IMG/VR virus record: IMGVR_UViG_3300050139_000078
Span: 1-30,839 of that record
Direction: 5' to 3' (one strand)
DNA length: 30,839 nucleotides
From: a virus
Part shown: one piece after another, positions 22,074 to 27,669 of the stretch
Position numbering within the stretch: the stretch's first letter is position 1
Layout of the letters: each line of letters starts with the position of its first letter
Notes under the pieces: generated by a model
Database searches by the model: none
The model's input: only the letters and a program-made list of their open reading frames with translations
Told to the model about the DNA's origin: nothing
Translations under genes and position numbers: made by a program

Positions 22074-22190
22074 CTTTCCCATAGTAAAGTATAGTTTACT
22101 ACATAGTGACTCATTCTCTAACGGCTAGAGATCGCTGATCTTTTCAGTCGCTATATTAGATACAATATAATCATCCTAGTTTTAGGCACA
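22074..22190. other. Short AT-rich intergenic region
   Basis: No gene is visible. CTAGTTTT at 22176-22183 and AAAACTAG at 22204-22211 form an inverted repeat with a 20-base loop spanning the stop of the next minus-strand gene. Confidence 0.35.
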
Positions 22191-22499
22191 CTACAATGAT
22201 GGGAAAACTAGCTGTTTAGAGATAGATTCCATTGATTCTACTTGCAGAACCCCTTGAGGCATGTGGATTGAGACCTTCTGTTTGACTCCATCTTGGTCAA
22301 CCTTACTCCAGTACCACCCAGTTGGGTCCTTAGTCCAGCCCAATAGCTTTACCGTCATTTGCTGAAGTGTAGCCCTGCTGATATTTTCTGGAGTAGGAGC
22401 TGGATAGTACATACCCATTTCCAGTGCTTTCATCAGGGACTTGATCAGGGACTTGAGAGCATCTTCCATGGCAGTATTAGGCGGCATCTGCCATCTCAA
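22191..22499 (-). CDS. Member of the LLxxLG family, 102 aa
   Basis: The protein contains LQQMTVKLLGWTKDPTG at about residues 46-62, closely matching LLKFLLPLIGWTKEP in the gene at 26454-26615, followed by a beta-hairpin-like stretch (YWSKVDQDGVKQKVSIHM). A first helix (LKSLIKSLMKALEMG) looks like a second copy of the motif. No strong ribosome binding site precedes the ATG, so the start is uncertain. Confidence 0.6.
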   Translation of the reverse strand: MRWQMPPNTAMEDALKSLIKSLMKALEMGMYYPAPTPENISRATLQQMTVKLLGWTKDPTGWYWSKVDQDGVKQKVSIHMPQGVLQVESMESISKQLVFPSL

Positions 22500-22541
22500 T
22501 GAGAAGGAATAGCCAAGCGGCTAAAAGATAGTAGTTAAGAT

Positions 22542-22844
22542 CTACAAGCAGGCATACAAGAGTAATGAGCATTTCCAGACTCCAGCAATAAATAGGCCAA
22601 CAATACCGACAGTGACAATTATACCGATGCCCATCATCACCCTGTCTGGCCATGTACTTGCAGCTGGTGCAACAGGATAACTTTGATATGATGTGCCAAG
22701 CATAGAGCTGAACATGCCCATGGTATGTCTGAGCGTTAGTTTATCTTTAGCCTCATTGAGAATCTGAACATTGAATCCCATAGATCTCATGAGTATGAAT
22801 AGCTTGATAGTGCTGGAGTATGCACCTATCTGATTATCGTCCAC
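22542..22844 (-). CDS. LLxxLG-family protein with a transmembrane helix
   Basis: This 100-aa protein has the family motif near the N-terminus (IKLFILMRSMGFNVQ). Residues 66-95 contain a clear hydrophobic membrane span (VMMGIGIIVTVGIVGLFIAG). It would present the motif on one side of the inner membrane. The start overlaps the stop of the previous gene. Confidence 0.6.
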   Translation of the reverse strand: MDDNQIGAYSSTIKLFILMRSMGFNVQILNEAKDKLTLRHTMGMFSSMLGTSYQSYPVAPAASTWPDRVMMGIGIIVTVGIVGLFIAGVWKCSLLLYACL

Positions 22845-23050
22845 TACGTATCCTCGTGTGGTAAAAGAATGGTTATATAGTGAAGACTAGTGTCCACCAT
22901 TGGTAGAGGAATAGAACATGGTGGCATTGATGGTCCATGGCCGAACACCATTGTTAAAGCATGTGCGACCTGTCCACGCTTCATCTTGATTAGTTGAAGC
23001 TTTAGCAGCAGCGTCAACAGGCTAATATAAATTGTATTGTAGTGGTCCAT
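22844..23050 (-). CDS. LLxxLG-family small protein
   Basis: This 68-aa protein has ISLLTLLLKLQLIKM near its N-terminus, a diverged form of the shared motif, followed by a Pro- and His-containing segment (FGHGPSMPPCSIPLP). The start codon overlaps the previous stop as TAATG, so translation is probably coupled. Confidence 0.5.
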   Translation of the reverse strand: MDHYNTIYISLLTLLLKLQLIKMKRGQVAHALTMVFGHGPSMPPCSIPLPMVDTSLHYITILLPHEDT

Positions 23051-23226
23051 TATGTTTCAAACTTCTTTGCAAACTTCTTTATGTCTTTCACCATCGTAAC
23101 ATGGTCCTCAAGACCAAGCCGCATTAAGAAAACTATAAGCCACATAGCATATCTCTCGCCAGGAGGTTTGTTCTCTGCCATGTAAAGAAGACGTAGCGGT
23201 GAATACGGGTACGTCTTCTCTCTCAT
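23050..23226 (-). CDS. Micro-protein of the LLxxLG family
   Basis: This 58-aa protein has a Pro- and Tyr-rich N-terminus (EKTYPYSPLRLLYMAENKPP), then the motif MWLIVFLMRLGLEDHVT and a Lys-rich tail (VKDIKKFAKKFET). Both ends overlap neighbouring genes through TAATG junctions. Confidence 0.6.
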   Translation of the reverse strand: MREKTYPYSPLRLLYMAENKPPGERYAMWLIVFLMRLGLEDHVTMVKDIKKFAKKFET

Positions 23227-23693
23227 TAGTCCATTACTCGAAATACGATATTGCTAACTGTCCGATAGCAGAGGACACATCCTTGCGCCGGTCCAATATG
23301 TCTATATTTGAAATCCTCTAGACCAAAAACCCCATAGAGATTGCTAGTGAGTTTCACTACATGTGTAGGAACACCAAAGTTATCTAAGCTATCGTGTGCA
23401 GCAGCTTCGATTCTATCTTGCTCTGTTCCGGCATAAGCACCTAGTGCTACTTGGTCAAGGATCTGAGCGAGAAGGTTATTCTTGGTTGGCTCTTGAACTA
23501 CAACGGCGTTGCGAACATAAACCGAATCCTCTAGTTCTCCAGATTCGTCCAGCCCGCCGTACGACACTTGTCTGTTGTATGTCTGAACTGTAAGCGTTGT
23601 GCTCTCACTTGGAATTAGTGCTAAGAACTGCTCGAACGTTACGACATCCAAACTTGCACTGAATTTATATTCTTCTTTAACTACTTCTGACAT
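23226..23693 (-). CDS. Hypothetical protein within the micro-gene array
   Basis: This 155-aa protein is larger than its neighbours and I see no convincing LLxxLG motif. It has a beta-rich first half (SASLDVVTFEQFLALIPSES, LTVQTYNRQVSYGG) and a C-terminal segment with two Cys (GPAQGCVLCYRTVSN). The ribosome binding site is AAAAGGAG, and a TATAAT box lies 23 bp upstream of the ATG, so it probably opens its own transcript. Confidence 0.7.
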   Translation of the reverse strand: MSEVVKEEYKFSASLDVVTFEQFLALIPSESTTLTVQTYNRQVSYGGLDESGELEDSVYVRNAVVVQEPTKNNLLAQILDQVALGAYAGTEQDRIEAAAHDSLDNFGVPTHVVKLTSNLYGVFGLEDFKYRHIGPAQGCVLCYRTVSNIVFRVMD

Positions 23694-23716
23694 ATGGTCT
23701 CCTTTTGTAAAAGACT

Positions 23717-23722
23717 ATTATA
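23717..23722 (-). promoter_or_regulatory. -10 box before the 155-aa gene
   Basis: The minus strand reads TAGTATAATAGTC, 23 bp upstream of the ATG, next to the end of the preceding gene. Confidence 0.42.
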
Positions 23723-24040
23723 CTATCGATGCGGTGGCATCCTTGGTCGTTTATACTTAGCTCCAAATAACCATACAAGCCTGCGCATATTTGGATCAAG
23801 GTCGAGCTCACGAAGAAGAGCTATGAGTGCTCTCTTTGATATCTGTTGGTTTCTCTCTGTGGCTACGCGCTCGCGTCTCTTGTCCATCTTGCGACTTGCC
23901 CACCATAAGGATATGGTCAATATGGTTGCAGCAATCTCTAAGATCACGGTCTCATCCTGTATATGCGTGCTTGTAAGATACCGCCATGCATGTTTAGGCC
24001 GAGCTTTGAAAGAAACTGACATAGAAACATGCGAGACCAT
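23723..24040 (-). CDS. LLxxLG-family protein with an N-terminal-half membrane span
   Basis: This protein is 105 aa from the ATG at 24040, which follows GCAGAGGCG; a TTG at 24058 would add six residues. It has a hydrophobic span (ETVILEIAATILTISLWWAS) followed by a strongly basic loop (RKMDKRRERVATERN), then the family motif RALIALLRELDLDPNM and a basic C-terminus. The basic loop after the span suggests a cytoplasmic C-terminal half with the motif. Confidence 0.6.
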   Translation of the reverse strand: MVSHVSMSVSFKARPKHAWRYLTSTHIQDETVILEIAATILTISLWWASRKMDKRRERVATERNQQISKRALIALLRELDLDPNMRRLVWLFGAKYKRPRMPPHR

Positions 24041-24098
24041 TCGCGCCTCTGCTTCCAATGCGATTTCTTGATTCTGTTTACATGATTGCCCATCAGGG

Positions 24099-24371
24099 CT
24101 ATTTTACTTCTTCGTTTCCTAGACCTGGAGAACGCTCAGAGACAACGCTGTGCTCTGGATGAGAGACCTTGCCTGCTGTCCGCTTGTTGTATGCGTTCTT
24201 GGGGCGTTTGCCGCCACCGAAGTTATGGAGAGATCCCTTAGCTCCAAAGTCCTGGTGAAGTTCACCAGTGACAGAGCTACCGCCATATACCTTATAGGGC
24301 TTGTCGTACGTAGGGCCTGCAGCTTTGCATAGTTCCCACTGACCTAGGGCGTTGAATTTAGTGTACTCCAT
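24099..24371 (-). CDS. Small Gly/Lys-rich protein, unknown
   Basis: This 90-aa protein has many Gly, Lys and Ser residues (YGGSSVTGELHQDFGAKG, HNFGGGKRPKNAYNK) and no clear helix motif. Its first 28 bp overlap the end of the next micro-gene in another phase. No family is recognised. Confidence 0.5.
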   Translation of the reverse strand: MEYTKFNALGQWELCKAAGPTYDKPYKVYGGSSVTGELHQDFGAKGSLHNFGGGKRPKNAYNKRTAGKVSHPEHSVVSERSPGLGNEEVK

Positions 24372-24514
24372 AGCTTTATCTTATCATCTTTGAAGGTTAC
24401 TCTAAAGAAGCCAGTCTTTGTCTCTATGAACTGGTCAAAGTCTTGTAGAACGCCCAGCAGTGTGAGAAACTCTATGAGCTGAAGCTGATAGACATTCTTA
24501 ATCGTATATGCCAT
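24344..24514 (-). CDS. Micro-protein of the LLxxLG family
   Basis: This 56-aa protein reads LQLIEFLTLLGVLQDFDQF near the N-terminus, one of the clearest copies of the motif, followed by a beta-hairpin-like stretch with aromatic residues (GFFRVTFKDDKIKLW). It overlaps both neighbours by 17 and 28 bp. Confidence 0.6.
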   Translation of the reverse strand: MAYTIKNVYQLQLIEFLTLLGVLQDFDQFIETKTGFFRVTFKDDKIKLWSTLNSTP

Positions 24515-24671
24515 TTATCACCATCTGCTTCTTCCAGTCGCTTTGTACCACATATCCATTACTAATCAGGTGTATGTGAATCTCAATGTTCACTACTTTA
24601 AGTACCCTGAGAAGTTCCATAAGTTTATAGCGCGCGTTATCGCCAGAGACTATAGTCCCTATTTCCACCAT
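24498..24671 (-). CDS. Micro-protein of the LLxxLG family
   Basis: This 57-aa protein has YKLMELLRVLKVVN, followed by alternating hydrophobic strands (IEIHIHLISNGYVVQSDW) with the Asn-Gly turn and Trp seen in other members. The upstream sequence GGAAAAGAG may be its ribosome binding site. Confidence 0.58.
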   Translation of the reverse strand: MVEIGTIVSGDNARYKLMELLRVLKVVNIEIHIHLISNGYVVQSDWKKQMVINGIYD

Positions 24672-24799
24672 ATACACTCTTTTCCTACTCCACCATTAGC
24701 ACCTGGGTCCCAGTAGTAATGTGGAGTCATTGGAATCCTCATGCCTAGGGTGCTAAGCAACTGAAGCAGTCTCCATGTTGGATTGTTATCTGTTACCAT
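24659..24799 (-). CDS. Micro-protein of the LLxxLG family
   Basis: This 46-aa protein starts with an Asn/Thr-rich cap and the motif WRLLQLLSTLGMRIPM, then an aromatic C-terminus (HYYWDPGANGG, CIWWK). The motif is N-terminal, unlike genes 25060-25206 and 25203-25367 where it is C-terminal. Confidence 0.58.
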   Translation of the reverse strand: MVTDNNPTWRLLQLLSTLGMRIPMTPHYYWDPGANGGVGKECIWWK

Positions 24800-24947
24800 C
24801 GTGCCATTTCTCTACATGCGCTTGGAGACCAAATGCCATCGGTCTCATGTCTACGACGGCACACTCGCCTGGTATAAGCTTGAACTTCAGCAAGAGCATC
24901 ACTAAGCTGTACTGTGAGTCTGTATAGAGCTTTATCATTTGAACCAT
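24786..24947 (-). CDS. Micro-protein of the LLxxLG family
   Basis: This 53-aa protein reads YSLVMLLLKFKLIPGE at residues 13-28, then CAVVDMRPMAFGLQAHVEKW. The 3' end overlaps the next start by 14 bp. Confidence 0.55.
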   Translation of the reverse strand: MVQMIKLYTDSQYSLVMLLLKFKLIPGECAVVDMRPMAFGLQAHVEKWHDGNR

Positions 24948-25063
24948 ATTTTAAATTTAGCTAACAGCTGCAGCGCATACCGTGTATCTGCTGCTCTCTC
25001 CTGCTGCCTGCGAATGTAGTAGTTACCCGCAAAGTCTGGTACTCGCTTGTCGTTAGGGCTCAT
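24935..25063 (-). CDS. Micro-protein of the LLxxLG family, motif at C-terminus
   Basis: This 42-aa protein ends with YALQLLAKFKIWFK after a basic stretch (YIRRQQERAADTR). Its start overlaps the preceding stop by 4 bp (ATGA type). Confidence 0.5.
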   Translation of the reverse strand: MSPNDKRVPDFAGNYYIRRQQERAADTRYALQLLAKFKIWFK

Positions 25064-25206
25064 CTCATCCCCAGTTTATGCAAGAGTATAAAAAGTTGTA
25101 TCTGCGTCTCCGTCAGCATGTGTTTATTGAAGATTTCCCGAATAGGGCCCCCACCACTCTTGTACATCACCTTAATAACATAGCCACCCTTCATGTTGAT
25201 GCTCAT
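25060..25206 (-). CDS. Micro-protein of the LLxxLG family, motif at C-terminus
   Basis: This 48-aa protein starts with a beta-hairpin-like stretch (INMKGGYVIKVMYKSGGG) and ends with IQLFILLHKLGMR as its last residues. It overlaps both neighbours by 4 bp. The ending is almost the same as in the next upstream gene (FIFMHRIGMR). Confidence 0.6.
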   Translation of the reverse strand: MSINMKGGYVIKVMYKSGGGPIREIFNKHMLTETQIQLFILLHKLGMR

Positions 25207-25367
25207 CGCATCCCTATCCTATGCATGAAGATGAAGAGCCTGTGGTGTATATGAGTGCTTGGCTCGCACAGCACAGTCTCACTGAAGATCCCGTCGTACT
25301 TGTGGAAGTTATCAAACATGTAGCTCAAGCTCTCTGTGTCCTTGTACGTAGCTTTCCATACGCTCAT
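25203..25367 (-). CDS. Micro-protein of the LLxxLG family, motif at C-terminus
   Basis: This 54-aa protein ends with HRLFIFMHRIGMR. The first part is aromatic and polar (SYMFDNFHKYDGIFSE). The 4-bp ATGA overlap suggests coupled translation with the preceding gene. Confidence 0.58.
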   Translation of the reverse strand: MSVWKATYKDTESLSYMFDNFHKYDGIFSETVLCEPSTHIHHRLFIFMHRIGMR

Positions 25368-25459
25368 TGCTGAGCCTTCCTGAGCTTATCGACAAAGCGA
25401 ATAAGCTTCTCCTGCCTGCTCATCGGTATCATTCCCCAGATTAAGGGTCTAAACGCCAC
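25364..25459 (-). CDS. Very short LLxxLG-like protein, GTG start
   Basis: Starting at a GTG after AAGGTGG, the product is 31 aa and contains EKLIRFVDKLRKAQQ, a polar version of the shared helix. An ATG at 25432 would give 22 aa. It overlaps both neighbours. It could be a decayed member. Confidence 0.38.
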   Translation of the reverse strand: MAFRPLIWGMIPMSRQEKLIRFVDKLRKAQQ

Positions 25460-25586
25460 GATTCCACCTTACGCCTAGCTTATGCAAGAACTGAGTGAGA
25501 GCAAATTGCTTGTACCAATAAGACGGTGGTCCATAGCAACCTGGCACCTTAATGTCGGTGCCGTTGAACCTAACGGTAATTGCCAT
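25449..25586 (-). CDS. Micro-protein of the LLxxLG family, motif near C-terminus
   Basis: This 45-aa protein begins with a strand-turn-strand (ITVRFNGTDIKVPG), then aromatic residues, and ends with FALTQFLHKLGVRWNRGV. The order strand then helix is the same as in 25060-25206. Confidence 0.6.
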   Translation of the reverse strand: MAITVRFNGTDIKVPGCYGPPSYWYKQFALTQFLHKLGVRWNRGV

Positions 25587-25734
25587 AACTCTCTTCCTCG
25601 CACTGCGGCCACATCATGTACTCACGCGGCACTATGTCCAGCAGGTAGAGCAGACCCATCAGGCAGACCATGGCCTCGAACTTGGGGCGCGGCAATACTA
25701 TGCGGGTCCAGCGGCGTACGTCTTCCGTTATCAT
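25570..25734 (-). CDS. Micro-protein of the LLxxLG family, GC-rich
   Basis: This 54-aa protein has MVCLMGLLYLLDIVPREY in the centre and an acidic C-terminus. From this gene upstream to 26615 the DNA is clearly richer in G and C than the preceding micro-genes. TATAAT lies 6 bp before the ATG with no ribosome binding site. Confidence 0.52.
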   Translation of the reverse strand: MITEDVRRWTRIVLPRPKFEAMVCLMGLLYLLDIVPREYMMWPQCEEESYGNYR

Positions 25735-25740
25735 TGTTAT

Positions 25741-25746
25741 ATTATA
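25741..25746 (-). promoter_or_regulatory. -10 box with leaderless spacing inside the array
   Basis: The minus strand reads GTGTATAATATAACAATG, with the box 6 bp before the ATG at 25734. It overlaps the stop region of the preceding gene and could start a second transcript for the downstream half of the array. Confidence 0.42.
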
Positions 25747-25939
25747 CACGACCGGCTTGCCGCAGCAGGCGACAGGTGAGGCATAGCAGCCATTCGCGGT
25801 GCAGTGGAGCCAACATGTGCCACTGCGGGTAATAGCGCTTGATTGGTCGTTTGATCTCCATCTCCGCGAAGCGGGAGATGCGATCTTCGACCGTGACCAT
25901 GCGCGTCATCCGCACTGGACGCATAGGTATGCCGCTCAT
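25742..25939 (-). CDS. Basic micro-gene product with LL-rich C-terminus
   Basis: This 65-aa protein is rich in Arg and Met (MRPVRMTRMVTVEDRISR) and ends with REWLLCLTCRLLRQAGRV, a distant version of the family helix at the C-terminus. Its start overlaps the previous stop by 4 bp. Confidence 0.5.
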   Translation of the reverse strand: MSGIPMRPVRMTRMVTVEDRISRFAEMEIKRPIKRYYPQWHMLAPLHREWLLCLTCRLLRQAGRV

Positions 25940-26100
25940 GTGGTCCTCAGGTTATATGGATCGATGGCGCCTAGCATGTCGAGCAGCTTGATGAGCTCGT
26001 AGTAGGAGTTGTACTCCTCGATGTTATCGATGTAGATGGGAATAGGTAGGTTGTACTCGCCGTGGTTGATGTGATACTGACGAATGTAAGTATAGTCCAT
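25936..26100 (-). CDS. Micro-protein of the LLxxLG family
   Basis: From the ATG at 26100 this is 54 aa, with a Tyr/Ile/Asn-rich first half (YNLPIPIYIDNIEEYNS) and the motif YELIKLLDMLGAIDPYN near the end. A longer start at 26136 exists but would overlap the previous gene by 37 bp. Confidence 0.6.
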   Translation of the reverse strand: MDYTYIRQYHINHGEYNLPIPIYIDNIEEYNSYYELIKLLDMLGAIDPYNLRTT

Positions 26101-26246
26101 CAGTAGTCGTTCCCGCCGAAGGCGTCGATGTCGCACCCGTTGTCAATGAAGACATAAGGAATGTTGTGACTACGGGCAAGGCCGAGAGCCTGGAGGAAGA
26201 GGAACAGGGTGCGAACCTGCTGGTCGTTGAAGGTGAGCTCTGTCAT
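26100..26246 (-). CDS. Micro-protein of the LLxxLG family
   Basis: This 48-aa protein carries VRTLFLFLQALGLARSHN after a short N-terminus and ends in an acidic, Gly-rich tail (IDNGCDIDAFGGNDY). Confidence 0.58.
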   Translation of the reverse strand: MTELTFNDQQVRTLFLFLQALGLARSHNIPYVFIDNGCDIDAFGGNDY

Positions 26247-26335
26247 TGGGTGAGTATGAGCCTGTACGGGTTATAGCCGAGTTTGGCCAGAAGAATAAAG
26301 AGCTCTAGATGAGGGTGAGGAGTGTCTTTCTTCAT
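26243..26335 (-). CDS. Minimal LLxxLG micro-protein, 30 aa
   Basis: The product consists of little more than the motif: LELFILLAKLGYNPYRLIL after a Lys/His/Pro cap. It overlaps neighbours by 4 bp at both ends. A longer frame up to 26431 exists but lies inside the preceding gene. Confidence 0.5.
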   Translation of the reverse strand: MKKDTPHPHLELFILLAKLGYNPYRLILTQ

Positions 26336-26454
26336 TGTGTTGGGAACCTGATGCGCATTGCGGTGGTGTAGTCTTCTACGGAGAGGATGTGAAACTTGTT
26401 GAGGATGCGGAGTAGCTGTCGTGTTGGCCAATAGCCGGGTGGTGTGGCCTTCAT
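26332..26454 (-). CDS. Micro-protein of the LLxxLG family
   Basis: This 40-aa protein reads RQLLRILNKFHILSVEDY, then TTAMRIRF. The plus-strand gene 29382-29573 has RDLVSFLKSVGLIDVEEY followed by VSIMRILI, so the two are recognisable paralogs over about 26 residues although they lie on opposite strands 3 kb apart. Confidence 0.58.
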   Translation of the reverse strand: MKATPPGYWPTRQLLRILNKFHILSVEDYTTAMRIRFPTQ

Positions 26455-26615
26455 TAGTCGTTCCACCAGTGGATGCCGTTGAAGCTGATGCCGATGCGGT
26501 TGCCCTTGTGGTTTATGTAGGTCATAGTGAGGGTAGTGATGGGCTCTTTGGTCCAGCCGATGAGAGGGAGGAGGAACTTGAGGAGGGTGAAGCTGTGGGC
26601 CTGTTTGATATCCAT
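26454..26615 (-). CDS. First gene of the minus-strand micro-gene array
   Basis: This 53-aa protein has FTLLKFLLPLIGWTKEP near its N-terminus, then a strand-turn-strand (LTMTYINHKGNRIGISF) and ends in WWND. It is the closest relative of 22191-22499 through the GWTK(E/D)P motif. No ribosome binding site is visible; TATAAA lies 7 bp before the ATG. Confidence 0.58.
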   Translation of the reverse strand: MDIKQAHSFTLLKFLLPLIGWTKEPITTLTMTYINHKGNRIGISFNGIHWWND

Positions 26616-26822
26616 ATAATATTTTATACCTATTAGGAAACAAGTAGTGGTACCTGTGTTTGCCTATTAGGTGCATGAAAATATGAAAAACCTTATGTAC
26701 ACTAGGATTTGGCGGCGAGTACCACTCCTGACACAAGGGATCCCTTGAAAGGTGAAGCTAGCGGGCCCTTTCTGAAACTAAGCACTGATGTAACGAATAT
26801 ATAACGATTGAATAACCTGATG
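26616..26822. promoter_or_regulatory. Divergent intergenic control region
   Basis: No gene is visible between the minus-strand array and the plus-strand early genes. It contains CCTATTAGG twice (about 26629 and 26663), an 8-bp inverted repeat AGTGGTAC (26646-26653) with GTACCACT (26719-26726), the perfect palindrome CAAGGGATCCCTTG at 26734-26747, and a further GAAAGG/CCTTTC stem just after it. TATAAA for the minus-strand array lies at its left edge. Confidence 0.4.
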
Positions 26823-26861
26823 CCCACTTGGGATCTAGTCCCTCCCTTGTGGGTAGTTTTT
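26823..26861 (+). terminator. Probable intrinsic terminator
   Basis: CCCAC pairs with GTGGG and an inner GGGA pairs with TCCC, followed by TAGTTTTT. It would stop transcripts entering from the left before the 26934 gene. Confidence 0.5.
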
Positions 26862-26881
26862 GACTGACGGACTTCTGATCT

Positions 26882-26889
26882 TATAAATA
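26882..26889 (+). promoter_or_regulatory. TATAAATA promoter-like element
   Basis: TATAAATA lies 45 bp before the ATG at 26934. It equals the T4 late promoter consensus, but a similar element at 27703 lies in a probable early region, so the class is uncertain. Confidence 0.4.
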
Positions 26890-26933
26890 AATATAAGCAA
26901 AGCGATTATGCTCTGCTTAGCATGGAGGACTGA

Positions 26934-27443
26934 ATGAAAGTGAATCAAAAGACTGCCGTCTACATGGCGATCACTACGGTGCTTGCTGAGGCTGGACATG
27001 ACTTCAGCGACGGCATGAATGTGGCAGCATTCATGACCAAGGACCTTCGGGCGATAGTGAACGCGATCCTGTTCAAGGGATTCCGCGACAGCGAGATCGA
27101 ACTGGACCGAGAGTACAGCGATACGGATCTCAAGGCGTATGTGAGCGGGTTGCAGAGCAACTGGATACGCAAGGACAAGCGGTTCAACGGCAACACGAAG
27201 TACGTCGCCAAGAACCCTGGGTCAAGAGCGGGAAGCGGAGATCAAGCGTTGGTCAATGCCAAGCGTCTGCTAGCTCAGGTCGAGCTTGGCAACAACGGAT
27301 ACACGGCGGCTGACAAGGATGTGCTCGAGACATTCATCAGGGAGCGCACATCAGAGATTGCAGCTGAGAAGATCAAGGCGACAGTGATCGACTTCTCCGC
27401 TCTGCCTCCGCATCTGCGCACTAAGTTCCAGACCAACCACTAG
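26934..27443 (+). CDS. Paralogous phage protein A, unknown function
   Basis: This 169-aa protein begins after ATGGAGGACTGA, a strong ribosome binding site. Its core (DREYSDTDLKAYVSGLQSNW, then IRKDKR, NGNT, YVAKNPGSRAGSGD) is highly conserved with the gene at 28736-29224: I count 58 identical residues in a 66-residue stretch. The C-terminus ends in IDFSALPPHLRTKF. The basic IRKDKR and the Gly/Ser/Arg turn could touch nucleic acid, but no known fold is recognised. It is followed by a strong terminator, so it is a single-gene unit. Confidence 0.75.
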   Translation: MKVNQKTAVYMAITTVLAEAGHDFSDGMNVAAFMTKDLRAIVNAILFKGFRDSEIELDREYSDTDLKAYVSGLQSNWIRKDKRFNGNTKYVAKNPGSRAGSGDQALVNAKRLLAQVELGNNGYTAADKDVLETFIRERTSEIAAEKIKATVIDFSALPPHLRTKFQTNH

Positions 27444-27453
27444 ACACTGAATG

Positions 27454-27482
27454 GATGGAGGACTTCGGTCCTCCATCTTCTT
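27454..27482 (+). terminator. Intrinsic terminator with TTCG loop
   Basis: GATGGAGGAC-TTCG-GTCCTCCATC is a perfect 10-bp stem with the very stable C(UUCG)G loop, followed by TTCTT. It lies 10 bp after the stop of paralog A. Confidence 0.82.
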
Positions 27483-27506
27483 GAGTGGACTAACAAGGGA
27501 GAATAT

Positions 27507-27644
27507 ATGTTTACTACTGAGGAACTAACGCTGTTGCATATCGCTATGTCTCTTCTCATCAGTGAATCTATCGGAGAGACAGAGCAAGAAGAGAAGCTGA
27601 TGGAGAAGATCTTAGATCTCCTCATCGATCATACTGAGGACTAG
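27507..27644 (+). CDS. 45-aa acidic protein with a leucine-rich helix
   Basis: The ATG follows AACAAGGGAGAATAT. The product has LTLLHIAMSLLISESIG and an acidic Glu-rich second half ending in LDLLIDHTED. The first helix resembles the LLxxLG motif loosely. It is followed by a GCAA-loop hairpin. Confidence 0.6.
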   Translation: MFTTEELTLLHIAMSLLISESIGETEQEEKLMEKILDLLIDHTED

Positions 27645-27645
27645 C

Positions 27646-27669
27646 TCAGTAGGGCGCAAGCCCTACTGA
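27646..27669 (+). terminator. GCAA-loop hairpin
   Basis: TCAGTAGGGC-GCAA-GCCCTACTGA is a perfect 10-bp stem with a GNRA tetraloop that begins 2 bp after the preceding stop. There is no T-run, so it may be an RNA stability or processing element rather than a classic terminator. Confidence 0.6.

Noticed and set aside
25482-25832. A 116-aa plus-strand frame across the micro-gene array
   Set aside because: Its composition is atypical (many Arg, Cys, Ser), it lacks a ribosome binding site, and the minus strand has well-packed genes with shared motifs at the same place.
26243-26431. Longer 62-aa version of the 30-aa micro-gene
   Set aside because: The extension lies almost fully within the preceding gene in another frame; the inner ATG gives the usual 4-bp overlap.
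24371-26615. The array as a CRISPR or non-coding repeat locus
   Set aside because: There is no regular DNA repeat; the similarity is at protein level only and the frames have coupled starts and stops.
26421-26636. A Val/Glu-rich 71-aa plus-strand frame
   Set aside because: It is the antisense of two micro-genes that carry the family motif and have coupled starts.
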